A stretch of 64,000 nucleotides of DNA from Anaerolineales bacterium (GTDB lineage: Bacteria; Chloroflexota; Anaerolineae; Anaerolineales; Villigracilaceae): assembly GCA_030834895.1 (NCBI GenBank), contig JAUQXA010000024.1, positions 666,738 to 730,737 on the forward strand, in the 5' to 3' direction. Shown piece after piece: positions 41,316-49,780 of the stretch. Position 1 is the first letter of the stretch; the number at the start of each line of letters is the position of its first letter. Made by a program: the position numbers and the translations under genes. The notes under the pieces were generated by a model that was given only the letters and a program-made list of their open reading frames with translations, did not search any database and was not told the origin of the DNA.

Positions 41316-44312
41316 ATGCCTGAGCAGGAAAAGTCGGAGAAAGATAGCGTTAGTGCTGAAGAAAACAGCATCGCAATTGGCAAAATTGAGATTGGGGGAG
41401 ATGTCAGTGGGAATATCCACGTCGGCAATATATATAACTACGCCACCGAAGAGGATGAAACTTTTTCCAATGCTGAGATCGAAAACGGACTTGCTCGATT
41501 TGCCGAACTCCTGCCCGATCGCGCGCCAATTTTACAGGATCGATTTTCAGCGCTTGCAAAAAAAATGCGTGCGACCCTGAGTTCAGACATAAACTCCCTC
41601 AGTCCCACGCTCAAAAAACAATACGAAGAAACGCTCAAGACAATCAAATCTATGAGCTTGGAAGTAATGGACGTTTCCTTCCATGCTTTATGTGCAGGAA
41701 AAAATCCACCTGCCTATGATTCTCGCTCACCATTTCGTGGGTTGGAATCCTTTCGCCCGGAAGATAGTGAGTTTTTTTTTGGGCGCGAAGAACTGGTAAA
41801 GAAACTCATCCAGCGAATCAAAGGGCATCCGTTTCTTGCCGTTCTGGGAAGCCCCGGCTCGGGCAAATCGTCGCTCGTGATGGCTGGTGTCATTCCAACG
41901 CTCGGCAGCGAATACGTCATCTTCAGACCCGGCGCAGAGGCAATAAAAAATCTTGACGCAACTCTTGCGCTTACAAAAGACGACATGCTTCTTGTCATTG
42001 ATCAATTTGAGGAATTGTTTGCACTAAACAAGGATGCGGATGTTAGAAATAAATTCATTTCCCGATTGCTTGAACAAGTTGGCAGACTAAAAGTCATCGT
42101 CACCATGCGCGCAGATTTCCTCGGAGAGGTAGCGCCTTATCCCCAACTAAAAGATCGATTCGAAACACGTCAAATCATCATATCCCCCATGGACGCCGAA
42201 GAGCTGAGGCGCTCCATCGAAGGACAAGCGGGAGTGGTTGGACTGCGCTTTGAATCGAATCTCGTCCAACAGATCCTTGACGATGTAGCTGGCGAGCCGG
42301 GCGCAATGCCGCTCCTGCAGCATGCCTTATGGATTTTATGGAAACGACGCCATGGGACCTGGCTGAAGGTGGATGAATATAGCGCGTTCGGGGGTGTCAA
42401 ACAAGCGATAGCCAGCACCGCAGAAGACATCTTCGCTTCATGCTCGGACGTTGAGCGGGATCAACTTCGCGACATATTCCTGCGTCTGACGCGGCTCGAC
42501 GAGGGCAACGAGGGACGCGATACACGCCGGCGCGTGATGTTGCAGGAACTGATCCCTGTCGGGAGCGACCCCGCCGCGACGGCAGGTTTGCTCGATAAAT
42601 TGATCAATGCGCGCCTCGTTGTTAAGAATGCGGTCAGCAACCAAAGTGAAGTGGAAGTGGCCCATGAGGCACTGATCCACGAATGGCCAACATTGCGCGA
42701 GTGGATCAACCAGGACCGCCACGGGTTGATCATTCATCAGGAGTTAAGCGAGGACACAAACGACTGGCTAAAACTTAAGCGTGACCACGGCGCGCTTTAT
42801 AGAGGCGTGAAGTTAAAACAGGCGCTCGAATGGGCAAAAACAAACCAAGGTCTATTAAACGTCGCCGAGCAGGAATTCCTTACTGAAAGCCAAAAGGTCT
42901 CAAAAGTGGAAAGCGGACGTGAGTCCCGATTAGTTCGCGCCCGTAAAACCCAATGGACGCTGATTGGAGTTTCCGCCATACTTGGCTTCGCGGCAATCAT
43001 GGTTGCGCTCATGGCAGCGGGCGTCTTCACACCCCGCAAAATGGATGGGATTTTCAATATCGCAGTTGCGGATTTTGGCGAGTCTGGAGCAGACGGAAAA
43101 TTAACCGAGTCAAAAACAGGACAGCTGGTCAGTCAATGGGCTACCACTTATTTACAAGACGAACTCAAGGATGACCCAAACTTATTGATCTGGCCCAAAC
43201 AGGCAAATATATTCAGCCGCACGCATGTCTCAATGACAAATGAAAGTAATGCTGAGACTTATGCAGCGGACATCAACGCCAATGTATTGTTATTTGGCTA
43301 CATCGATACCGGCCAGACTCCGCCAAAATTGGTTACAAAATTTTGGATCGCCCCGCAAAACAAATATAAATTCGAAGACATACAAGGCATCTACGAAATC
43401 AGCGAGCCCATCCGCATCGCGGATATGGAGAACCCGGGACCCGGCATCAAAAACGAACTCGGCAGACAATCCGGCGCAATTGCATGGATCGCAATGGGGT
43501 TGTCGCAGGTCCAACTTGGAAACTCCCAGGATGCATTGAATGCATTTCTCGAAGCGGAAAAATTCGAGCCGCGATCAGAAGTGATTCAGTTCTTCATCGG
43601 GCGGGAATACCTTTTCATGTCGGACGAACAGCCGCCAGACATCCAGGCTGAATACTGGAAAAAGGCCGAAACCGCCTTCCAGAACGCCGCCGAAATTAAT
43701 CCACAATATGCGCGGGCATACATCGGGCTGGGTGGAGTTTACTTGAAACAGTCCGCACATCTTGTGGACAAATCCCAATCTGCAAACAGCGAAATGGATC
43801 CGCAAGCAACCCAACTGCTGGACAAATCCATCCATGCCTATCAGCAGGCAGTCGACCTCAAGCCGGATGCAAAACAATATGGAACGCCAATTGAAGACCT
43901 GGCACGTATTTCCCTGGCAAACGCCTATAAGTTAAAAGGAATCATTAATGCGTTAGACGGTGACTCGCCTGCCGCAGTCAAGGCAATCGAAGAATCAATT
44001 TCGATCCTTGAACAAACCGTTGGAATATTTGAAGAATCCGTGAGCCAACACGAATCCTATCGCAGGTATCTCGCCCAGAATTACGAATACCTCGGTGAAG
44101 CCTATCAATGGCTGGGATATGCCCACGAACTGGTGCAGGATTATCCAAACGCTCTTGTAGCATATCAAAAATCAATGGACTCCTTCGATCTGTGCATCAG
44201 GCAGGGCGACAACACCGCCGACCTGATTATCACAAACGACATTATCGGATTAAGATGCGAACCCTATTTACAGGATGTTAAAAACAGCTTTAATAACCTG
44301 AACGGAGGCTAG
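41316..44312 (+). CDS. nSTAND-type ATPase with FlgO-like and TPR regions
   Basis: A 998-residue protein. Residues 18-39 hold a Gly-rich motif (GKIEIGGDVSGNIHVG) close to that of the preceding TIR protein. The nSTAND1 NTPase starts at SPFRGLESF; Walker A GSPGSGKSS at 178-186, Walker B LLVIDQFEE at ~225-233. A membrane segment lies at about 545-570, followed by a domain with FNIAVADFGESG, like FlgO/CsgG-type modules, and about five TPR-like units. STAND proteins oligomerise on sensing and activate effectors. The ATG at 41316 has GGAG 7 bases upstream; GTG 41289 and ATG 41292 are alternatives that overlap the TIR stop. Confidence 0.88.
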   Translation: MPEQEKSEKDSVSAEENSIAIGKIEIGGDVSGNIHVGNIYNYATEEDETFSNAEIENGLARFAELLPDRAPILQDRFSALAKKMRATLSSDINSLSPTLKKQYEETLKTIKSMSLEVMDVSFHALCAGKNPPAYDSRSPFRGLESFRPEDSEFFFGREELVKKLIQRIKGHPFLAVLGSPGSGKSSLVMAGVIPTLGSEYVIFRPGAEAIKNLDATLALTKDDMLLVIDQFEELFALNKDADVRNKFISRLLEQVGRLKVIVTMRADFLGEVAPYPQLKDRFETRQIIISPMDAEELRRSIEGQAGVVGLRFESNLVQQILDDVAGEPGAMPLLQHALWILWKRRHGTWLKVDEYSAFGGVKQAIASTAEDIFASCSDVERDQLRDIFLRLTRLDEGNEGRDTRRRVMLQELIPVGSDPAATAGLLDKLINARLVVKNAVSNQSEVEVAHEALIHEWPTLREWINQDRHGLIIHQELSEDTNDWLKLKRDHGALYRGVKLKQALEWAKTNQGLLNVAEQEFLTESQKVSKVESGRESRLVRARKTQWTLIGVSAILGFAAIMVALMAAGVFTPRKMDGIFNIAVADFGESGADGKLTESKTGQLVSQWATTYLQDELKDDPNLLIWPKQANIFSRTHVSMTNESNAETYAADINANVLLFGYIDTGQTPPKLVTKFWIAPQNKYKFEDIQGIYEISEPIRIADMENPGPGIKNELGRQSGAIAWIAMGLSQVQLGNSQDALNAFLEAEKFEPRSEVIQFFIGREYLFMSDEQPPDIQAEYWKKAETAFQNAAEINPQYARAYIGLGGVYLKQSAHLVDKSQSANSEMDPQATQLLDKSIHAYQQAVDLKPDAKQYGTPIEDLARISLANAYKLKGIINALDGDSPAAVKAIEESISILEQTVGIFEESVSQHESYRRYLAQNYEYLGEAYQWLGYAHELVQDYPNALVAYQKSMDSFDLCIRQGDNTADLIITNDIIGLRCEPYLQDVKNSFNNLNGG

Positions 44313-44314
44313 TC

Positions 44315-45214
44315 ATGGAAAGCAAAAGAAATATACGCTGGCTGGTTGTTTCTCTTATCGTTATTTTTTCCCTATCGTGCAACCTTGGCATCACTGCTGC
44401 CCCCACTGAAGTCAACCAATCGCCCACAGACAACCAACCTATGCAGGGGCAACCTTCCCCCACCGCAGAAACACCTCTCGAAGCGACAACCATTATTCCT
44501 GTATTAACCGACACCCCGCAACCCACCGCCACCACCGGACCTCAATGCACCACGCTTCAAGATTTGAATTTGCGCAAAGGCCCCGGTCAAGCTTACAGCG
44601 ACCCAATCGATACACTTCCCCAAAATACCGTTTTGGTACCTCTGGCCTACAACCCGCAGGGAGTCCCCACTGGAAGCTGGGTCATGATACAGAATTCGAG
44701 CAATGGACAAAAAGGCTGGGTTAATGCCGCAAGTCAATACGTCTCATGCAACATTGATTTGACAAATCTGGCTCCTCTGGCGGTTGAGCCGCCGCCAGCG
44801 CCCACTCCGCCAAGAGCCTCGAGCTCCGTGATTGACGGTACGTGCGGCATCGGCAACGGCACATTCTATGATTGTGAAGTCAAAGCCCGCAATAATGGGA
44901 TCATCCAGGTGAGGCTGCAATTGAATGGAAAAAATGCCGGTAAAGACGAAGGCATCAAGAATGTAAACTTTGTCGTTTTTGCAGATGATGGAAGTGAAGT
45001 GTTTAATACGGTGGAAGAGAATGCCCCCTACTGCATCTTCGGCGATAGCGGCGGTGAATGCAATTCCTGGGTGATCGAGGACTATGTCTATAAATGGCGT
45101 TCCGGCGGGAATCCCGTGAAGGAAGGACATTATATTGTGAACATTTTTATCAACACAGATGATCCGAGCAATGATATGTTCTGGAAGGCCGATTACGATG
45201 TGACATTTCCATAA
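44315..45214 (+). CDS. SH3-domain lipoprotein
   Basis: A 299-residue lipoprotein. The signal peptide ends SLSC (Cys ~22), then a long P/T/Q/S linker to about 75. A bacterial SH3 domain follows (LNLRKGPGQAYSDPIDTLP, ending QKGWVNAASQYV). The C-terminal 130 residues form a beta-rich domain with several Cys and no recognised family. It follows the nSTAND gene by 2 bases and so is in the same operon, giving the locus a surface-exposed component. Confidence 0.8.
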   Translation: MESKRNIRWLVVSLIVIFSLSCNLGITAAPTEVNQSPTDNQPMQGQPSPTAETPLEATTIIPVLTDTPQPTATTGPQCTTLQDLNLRKGPGQAYSDPIDTLPQNTVLVPLAYNPQGVPTGSWVMIQNSSNGQKGWVNAASQYVSCNIDLTNLAPLAVEPPPAPTPPRASSSVIDGTCGIGNGTFYDCEVKARNNGIIQVRLQLNGKNAGKDEGIKNVNFVVFADDGSEVFNTVEENAPYCIFGDSGGECNSWVIEDYVYKWRSGGNPVKEGHYIVNIFINTDDPSNDMFWKADYDVTFP

Positions 45215-45345
45215 GGCAACATCAGTGACTGAAGAAACATAGATGCCAACAAAAGTGGAGCTGGGATTTCCCGACTAGCCGTTTTCTTCCCCGCCAACTG
45301 GCATTACAGGCACAGGCGCTCAACGCGACCAAAAGTTCAAAACAA

Positions 45346-46923
45346 ATGGTCGCGGCCCTGCTTGCCGTCCAGTCTTTGAAGATATTCCCCACCAGTGAAG
45401 GATCTCAAGTATTACTAAACGACAATTTTGCCGCGCAGCCCATTGCCCGCATGACCCATGATGGATGGGTGGTCTCTGTTGCCTTAAGCCCCGATGGCAG
45501 GTATGTGGTCTCAGGTGGTGATGATGGTACCGCCCGCGTCTGGGAAGCAGGCACCGGGAAGGAAGTCTCACGCATGACCCATGAAGGCACTATAGAATCT
45601 GTCGCTTTTAGCCCCGATGGCAAGTATGTGATCTCGGGAAGTCAGGATGGCACCGCCCGCGTCTGGGAGGCAGACACAGGGAAGGAAGTTGCCCGTATGA
45701 CTCATGAGTATTTGGTGCATTCTGTCGCCTTCAGCCCGGATGGTAAATTTGTGATCTCGGGAAGTGAGGATCACACTGCCCGTGTCTGGGAGGCAGGCAG
45801 CGGGAAGGAAGTCGCACGCATGACCCATGAGCATAGCGTGACTTCTGTCGCCTTTAGCCCTAATGGCAGGTATGTGATCTCGGGAAGTCAGGATGGCACC
45901 GCCCGCATCTGGGAGGCAGACACAGGGAAGGAAATCGCCCGCATGACCCATAAGTACGTGACTTCTGTTGCCTTCAGCCCCGATGGCAGGTATGTGGTCT
46001 CAGGTGGGGATGGTACCGTCCGCGTCTGGGAAGCAGGCAACGGGAAGGAAGTCGCACGCATGGTCCATGATGATTCAGTTTATTCTGTTGCCTTCAGCCC
46101 GGATGGCAAATTTGTGGTCTCAGGAAGCGATGACAACACCGCTCGTGTTTCGGAGGCAATGACCGGGAAGGAAGTCGCACGCATGACCCATGAGTATGGC
46201 GTGACTTCTGTTGCTTTCAGCCCGGATGGCAGGTATGTGGTCTCGGGAAGTGAGGATGACACCGCCCGCATGTGGAAGGCAAGCACCGGAGAGGAGGTCG
46301 CCCGCATGACCCATGAAGGTACTGTAGAATCTGTCGCTTTCAGCCCCGATGGCAGGTATGTAGTCTCGGGAAGTTGGGATAATACCGCCCGCCTCTGGGA
46401 GAGGAGCATCAGGAGGGAAGTTGCCCACATGCCCCATGATGGGGAAGTGAATTTTGTCGCCTTTAGCCCCGACCGAAAATTTGTGGTCTCCGTAAGTTGG
46501 GATCACACTGCCCACGTCTGGGAAGTAAGCACCGGGAAGGAAGTCGCATGCATGACTCATGATTGTTCTGTGCATTCTGTAGACTTCAGCCCCGATGGGA
46601 AATTTGTGGTCTCAGGAAGTAGTGATGGCACCGCCCTCGTGTGGGAAGCCGAGAGTGGAGTGGAAATCGCACGCATGATCCATGATGCTGTCTCTGTTGC
46701 ATTCAGCCCGGACGGTAAATTTGTAGTCTCGGGAAGCTGGGATGGCACCATTCGTGTGTGGACATGGCAGACTGGTGACCTAATTGCAAATGCCTGCAAC
46801 GTCATGCCACGCAATCTCACTCGTGTGGAATGGGAAAAATATATTGGGGATACGCTGCCATATCAGGCGGTTTGTCCCAATTTGCCAATCGAGTCAGAGC
46901 CCACGCCCACTGTAACCCCATAA
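45346..46923 (+). CDS. WD40 repeat protein, probably 5'-truncated STAND remnant
   Basis: A 525-residue WD40 protein with 11 near-identical repeats of 41 residues (repeats 5 and 11 shorter), then a STAND-WD40-type C-terminus (NLTRVEWEKYIGD). The frame is open upstream of the ATG and encodes SRFLPRQLALQAQAL, the kind of helical linker that joins NTPase domains to WD40 arrays in larger proteins. No ribosome-binding site precedes the ATG. So the gene is likely the 3' part of a former STAND-WD40 gene, or is expressed from an unrecognised start. It may form a beta-propeller sensor. No ATPase or effector domain remains. Confidence 0.75.
   Translation: MVAALLAVQSLKIFPTSEGSQVLLNDNFAAQPIARMTHDGWVVSVALSPDGRYVVSGGDDGTARVWEAGTGKEVSRMTHEGTIESVAFSPDGKYVISGSQDGTARVWEADTGKEVARMTHEYLVHSVAFSPDGKFVISGSEDHTARVWEAGSGKEVARMTHEHSVTSVAFSPNGRYVISGSQDGTARIWEADTGKEIARMTHKYVTSVAFSPDGRYVVSGGDGTVRVWEAGNGKEVARMVHDDSVYSVAFSPDGKFVVSGSDDNTARVSEAMTGKEVARMTHEYGVTSVAFSPDGRYVVSGSEDDTARMWKASTGEEVARMTHEGTVESVAFSPDGRYVVSGSWDNTARLWERSIRREVAHMPHDGEVNFVAFSPDRKFVVSVSWDHTAHVWEVSTGKEVACMTHDCSVHSVDFSPDGKFVVSGSSDGTALVWEAESGVEIARMIHDAVSVAFSPDGKFVVSGSWDGTIRVWTWQTGDLIANACNVMPRNLTRVEWEKYIGDTLPYQAVCPNLPIESEPTPTVTP
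45451..46773 (+). repeat. 123-bp tandem repeat array (WD40)
   Basis: Eleven units start ATG(A/G)(C/T)CCATGA at 45451, 45574, 45697, 45820, 45943, 46060, 46183, 46306, 46429, 46552 and 46675. Ten are 117-123 bp; the last is shorter. High identity at the DNA level suggests recent amplification or homogenisation. Confidence 0.9.
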
Positions 46924-46931
46924 CAGAATCA

Positions 46932-46966
46932 AAAAAACGCTCCGAGAAACGGGCGCTTTTTTAAGC
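46932..46966. terminator. Terminator between the WD40 and Rieske genes
   Basis: CGC(T)CCG pairs with CGGGCG across AGAAA, flanked by an A-run and TTTTTT. Serves both converging genes. Confidence 0.65.
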
Positions 46967-46975
46967 AAGTAAAAC

Positions 46976-47323
46976 CTATTCCTTTGGTATTCCCACGAAA
47001 ATATTCCCATCCCTGACCTGAACCGGATACGCGGGGATGTCCACCACGGCAGGCATGGCGACAGCCTTTCCTGTCCGAATGTCGAATTCTGCTCCGTGAC
47101 GCGGACAGACGACGTTATGACCTTCCACATCCCCATCGCCCAACGGACCTTCATCGTGAGAGCAGACATCGCCGATGGCAAAGAGTTGTCCCGCAATATT
47201 GAAGATCACAATCGGCTTATCACCGACTTCGACAAACAACCGTTCGCCGTTGGGAAGTTCGGAGGCGGGGGCAATTTCTACAAATTCTGCTTTGGATTCG
47301 TCAAAAGCTGTGTAGTTGAACAT
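46976..47323 (-). CDS. Rieske-type [2Fe-2S] ferredoxin
   Basis: A 115-residue single Rieske domain with the two cluster motifs CSHDEG (CxH) and CPRHGAEF (CxxH). Soluble electron carrier, or an accessory in SUF cluster assembly, since it is the last gene of the suf operon. The start at 47323 overlaps the sufU stop region and has GGAG 5 bases upstream; the longer frame is within sufU. Confidence 0.87.
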   Translation of the reverse strand: MFNYTAFDESKAEFVEIAPASELPNGERLFVEVGDKPIVIFNIAGQLFAIGDVCSHDEGPLGDGDVEGHNVVCPRHGAEFDIRTGKAVAMPAVVDIPAYPVQVRDGNIFVGIPKE

Positions 47324-47324
47324 A

Positions 47325-47720
47325 CTACTCCACCAGTGAGTCGCTGGCTTCGTGCAACCCATAGACTCCCGCCTTCAAAACTTTCAACGAGAGCAGGGCA
47401 CATTTCAAGCGCACGGGTCCGAGGTCAATGCCAAGCAATTCAAGGACAGATTCCTTGTTGAGTTTCTTCACTTCCTCCAGCGGTTTTCCGATGATGGATT
47501 CGAGCAACAGGTCGGCGGAGGCTTGCGAGATGGCGCAGCCATGACCATCGAAGCGGGCATCGGTAACAACACCGCTTGCGTCCACCCGCAAATCGATCTG
47601 GATGTGGTCGCCGCAGAGCGGGTTATTATCCGCAAATGAAATATCGTGCGGATCGAGTTTTCCGCGATAGGAGGGGTTTTTGTAATGCTCGATGATGACT
47701 TCGCGATAGAGATCGTCCAT
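47325..47720 (-). CDS. sufU: SufU-type sulfur transfer / scaffold protein
   Basis: A 131-residue protein with the three conserved cysteines in NPLCGD, DGHGCAIS and RLKCALLSL and the Asp after the first. It accepts sulfur from SufS. It sits between sufS and the Rieske gene. A palindromic repeat of the TGTCATTGCGAG family separates it from sufS. Confidence 0.9.
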   Translation of the reverse strand: MDDLYREVIIEHYKNPSYRGKLDPHDISFADNNPLCGDHIQIDLRVDASGVVTDARFDGHGCAISQASADLLLESIIGKPLEEVKKLNKESVLELLGIDLGPVRLKCALLSLKVLKAGVYGLHEASDSLVE

Positions 47721-47730
47721 AATTCTCCCA

Positions 47731-47814
47731 TGTCATTGCGAGACGATGATTTTCCGCCGAAGCAATCTCCTCCTGGCACATAAGATTGCTTCGGGCTGCC
47801 GCCCTCGCAATGAC
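47731..47814. repeat. TGTCATTGCGAG-type palindrome, copy 2
   Basis: TGTCATTGCGAG and GAAGCAATCT are mirrored by AGATTGCTTCG and CTCGCAATGAC. It lies between sufU and sufS. Confidence 0.8.
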
Positions 47815-47822
47815 GGATATTT

Positions 47823-49049
47823 TTATCCAAACATCTCTTTGACTTTATAAACCCCGTTCACCAGCAAATCCACCTCTTCCTTCGTGCTGTACAAATAGAA
47901 GGAAGCGCGGCTGGTGGCTGGAATTCCAAATTTCTCGTGCAGGGGCTGGGCGCAGTGATGTCCAGCGCGGACGGCGATGCCGTCCTGGTCCAGAATCTGC
48001 GCCACATCATGCGGGTGAACACCTTCGAGCGTGAACGCCGCGACGCCGCCCTTTTTATCCGCCGAGGGACCGAACAACTTCACGCCGGGGATTTCCTCCA
48101 GCCGTTCCAGGGCATATTCGGTGATCTCGTGTTCATGCGCGGCAATCTTTTCCATGCCGATTGCGGAGAGATAATCCACAGCCGCGCCGAAGCCAACCGC
48201 CTCAGCGATGGCTGGAGTCCCAGCCTCGAATTTGTGCGGCAGGGAATTCGGTCGGAACGAGCGCAGTTTGACTTCCCGAATCATATCGCCGCCGCCGAGG
48301 AAGGGAGGCATGGCTTCGAGCAGATCGACCTTGCCGTACAACGCGCCGATGCCTGTCGGTCCGCACATCTTGTGAGCCGAAAAGGCATAGAAATCCGCAT
48401 CCAAAGCCTGCACATCCACTTGCAAATGCGGGACGGACTGGGCACCGTCCACCAGTGTAACCGCGCCCGCTTCGTGTGCGAGACGGATAATCTCGGCGGC
48501 TGGATTAACCGTCCCGAGGACGTTGGACATGTGGGTAAACGAGACCAGCTTCGGGCGGCGGTCAAGAAGAACTTTGTATGCCGCCAAATCCAGCAGCCCA
48601 TCCCCCGTCACGGGGATGAAATCCAGCTCGATCCCGCGTTCAGATTGAAGCATGTGCCAGGGGACGAGGTTGCTGTGGTGTTCCATTTCAGTCAGGATGA
48701 CGAGGTCGCCCTGCTTTAAATTTGCACGCGCCCAGGTATACGCCACCAGGTTGATCGACTCGGTCGTGTTGCGCGTGTAGATCACCTGTCGCGCCGATTC
48801 GGCGTTGATGAATTTTGCGATCCGCTCGCGCGCGCTTTCATACAGCGCGGTGGATTCCTCGGCAAGCGTATGCACGCCGCGATGGATATTCGCATTCGAC
48901 TTGCGATAGAAATCGTCCATCGCCTGAATCACCTGCGCGGGCTTTTGTGACGTGGCAGTGGAATCCAGATAGGTCACGCGCACGCCTGGATGCACTTCAC
49001 GGTCAAGGATGGGAAAATCTTTTCGGATTTTGGCTACATCAAGTTTCAT
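47823..49049 (-). CDS. sufS: Cysteine desulfurase SufS
   Basis: A 408-residue group II desulfurase. PLP-binding lysine in FSAHKMCGPTG and the active-site Cys in RAGHHCAQPLH. It takes sulfur from cysteine and passes it to SufU. The start at 49049 is preferred; 24 further upstream codons in frame overlap the Lys-rich gene and are basic and non-homologous. The ribosome-binding site is weak. Confidence 0.92.
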   Translation of the reverse strand: MKLDVAKIRKDFPILDREVHPGVRVTYLDSTATSQKPAQVIQAMDDFYRKSNANIHRGVHTLAEESTALYESARERIAKFINAESARQVIYTRNTTESINLVAYTWARANLKQGDLVILTEMEHHSNLVPWHMLQSERGIELDFIPVTGDGLLDLAAYKVLLDRRPKLVSFTHMSNVLGTVNPAAEIIRLAHEAGAVTLVDGAQSVPHLQVDVQALDADFYAFSAHKMCGPTGIGALYGKVDLLEAMPPFLGGGDMIREVKLRSFRPNSLPHKFEAGTPAIAEAVGFGAAVDYLSAIGMEKIAAHEHEITEYALERLEEIPGVKLFGPSADKKGGVAAFTLEGVHPHDVAQILDQDGIAVRAGHHCAQPLHEKFGIPATSRASFYLYSTKEEVDLLVNGVYKVKEMFG

Positions 49050-49065
49050 AGGATATATGCCCGGG

Positions 49066-49644
49066 CTAATAATCCGGAATAAAATCTTTCTTTTCCTTTT
49101 CTTTAGCGGCCCTCTTGCCAAGAACAGGGCGAATATGTTCCGAGTTCAGGGGATACCACAGGATGCGGTCCGGCACCATCCAGCCGTCAGTAAGATAAAC
49201 ATTGGAGCGGAACTGCACTGCCACCATCTTGTAGTCCACTTGTACCACGATACCCTTCACCCAGCCGCGAATCCGCTCGCGGCTTTTTTCATGGTCGCAA
49301 AATACCTCAACCGTGTCACCCACCTGGAATTCGTGTTCGAGTCCGGGGGCTTTCATGTAGGAAAATTGGTTTGAGCGCTGGGCGCGCTTGACAATCGGAC
49401 GCCGCGCCATCAATGGGTTAATCACTCGTTTCACCACTGTCGCCGGTGGCAGTGCCACCGGTTTGGCCATAGGTTTTACCGAAATCGCCACCCCGACAGT
49501 CGTTTCAACGGACTTTCTTTTGCTCACCGATTTTGCCATTAACTTCCGCGCGGGTTTTAGTTTCGGATTTGCCTTGGGCTTTAATTTCTTTACATCCTTG
49601 GATTTGACCGCCGCCTTGGTTTTGACTTTCGTTTTTACTGCCAT
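49066..49644 (-). CDS. Lys-rich protein with SH3-like domain in the suf operon
   Basis: A 192-residue protein of unknown function. The first 80 residues are rich in K, A and P (KTKAAVKSKDVKKLKPKANP), like histone H1-type tails. From about 100 a small domain begins, FQVGDTVEVFCD and GIVVQVDYKMVAVQF, which looks like an SH3/KOW barrel. It could bind nucleic acid. It sits between sufD and sufS, but has no obvious role in cluster assembly. An in-frame ATG three codons upstream is an alternative start. Confidence 0.65.
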   Translation of the reverse strand: MAVKTKVKTKAAVKSKDVKKLKPKANPKLKPARKLMAKSVSKRKSVETTVGVAISVKPMAKPVALPPATVVKRVINPLMARRPIVKRAQRSNQFSYMKAPGLEHEFQVGDTVEVFCDHEKSRERIRGWVKGIVVQVDYKMVAVQFRSNVYLTDGWMVPDRILWYPLNSEHIRPVLGKRAAKEKEKKDFIPDY

Positions 49645-49780
49645 AATACACATCCTGTTTTGGGATTTTAGAGACGCCCTCCGCCTCTTTATTTACTGAC
49701 GGTTGATACCAGTCTGTCGGCACAATTTGCGCTGACGGTATTGACCGTCCCGCAAGTTTTCACGGGACGGTCTTGTTATT

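Noticed and set aside
45451..46773. Regular 123-bp repeats considered as a CRISPR or satellite array
   Set aside because: Units are contiguous, coding, without spacers, and translate into WD40 repeats.
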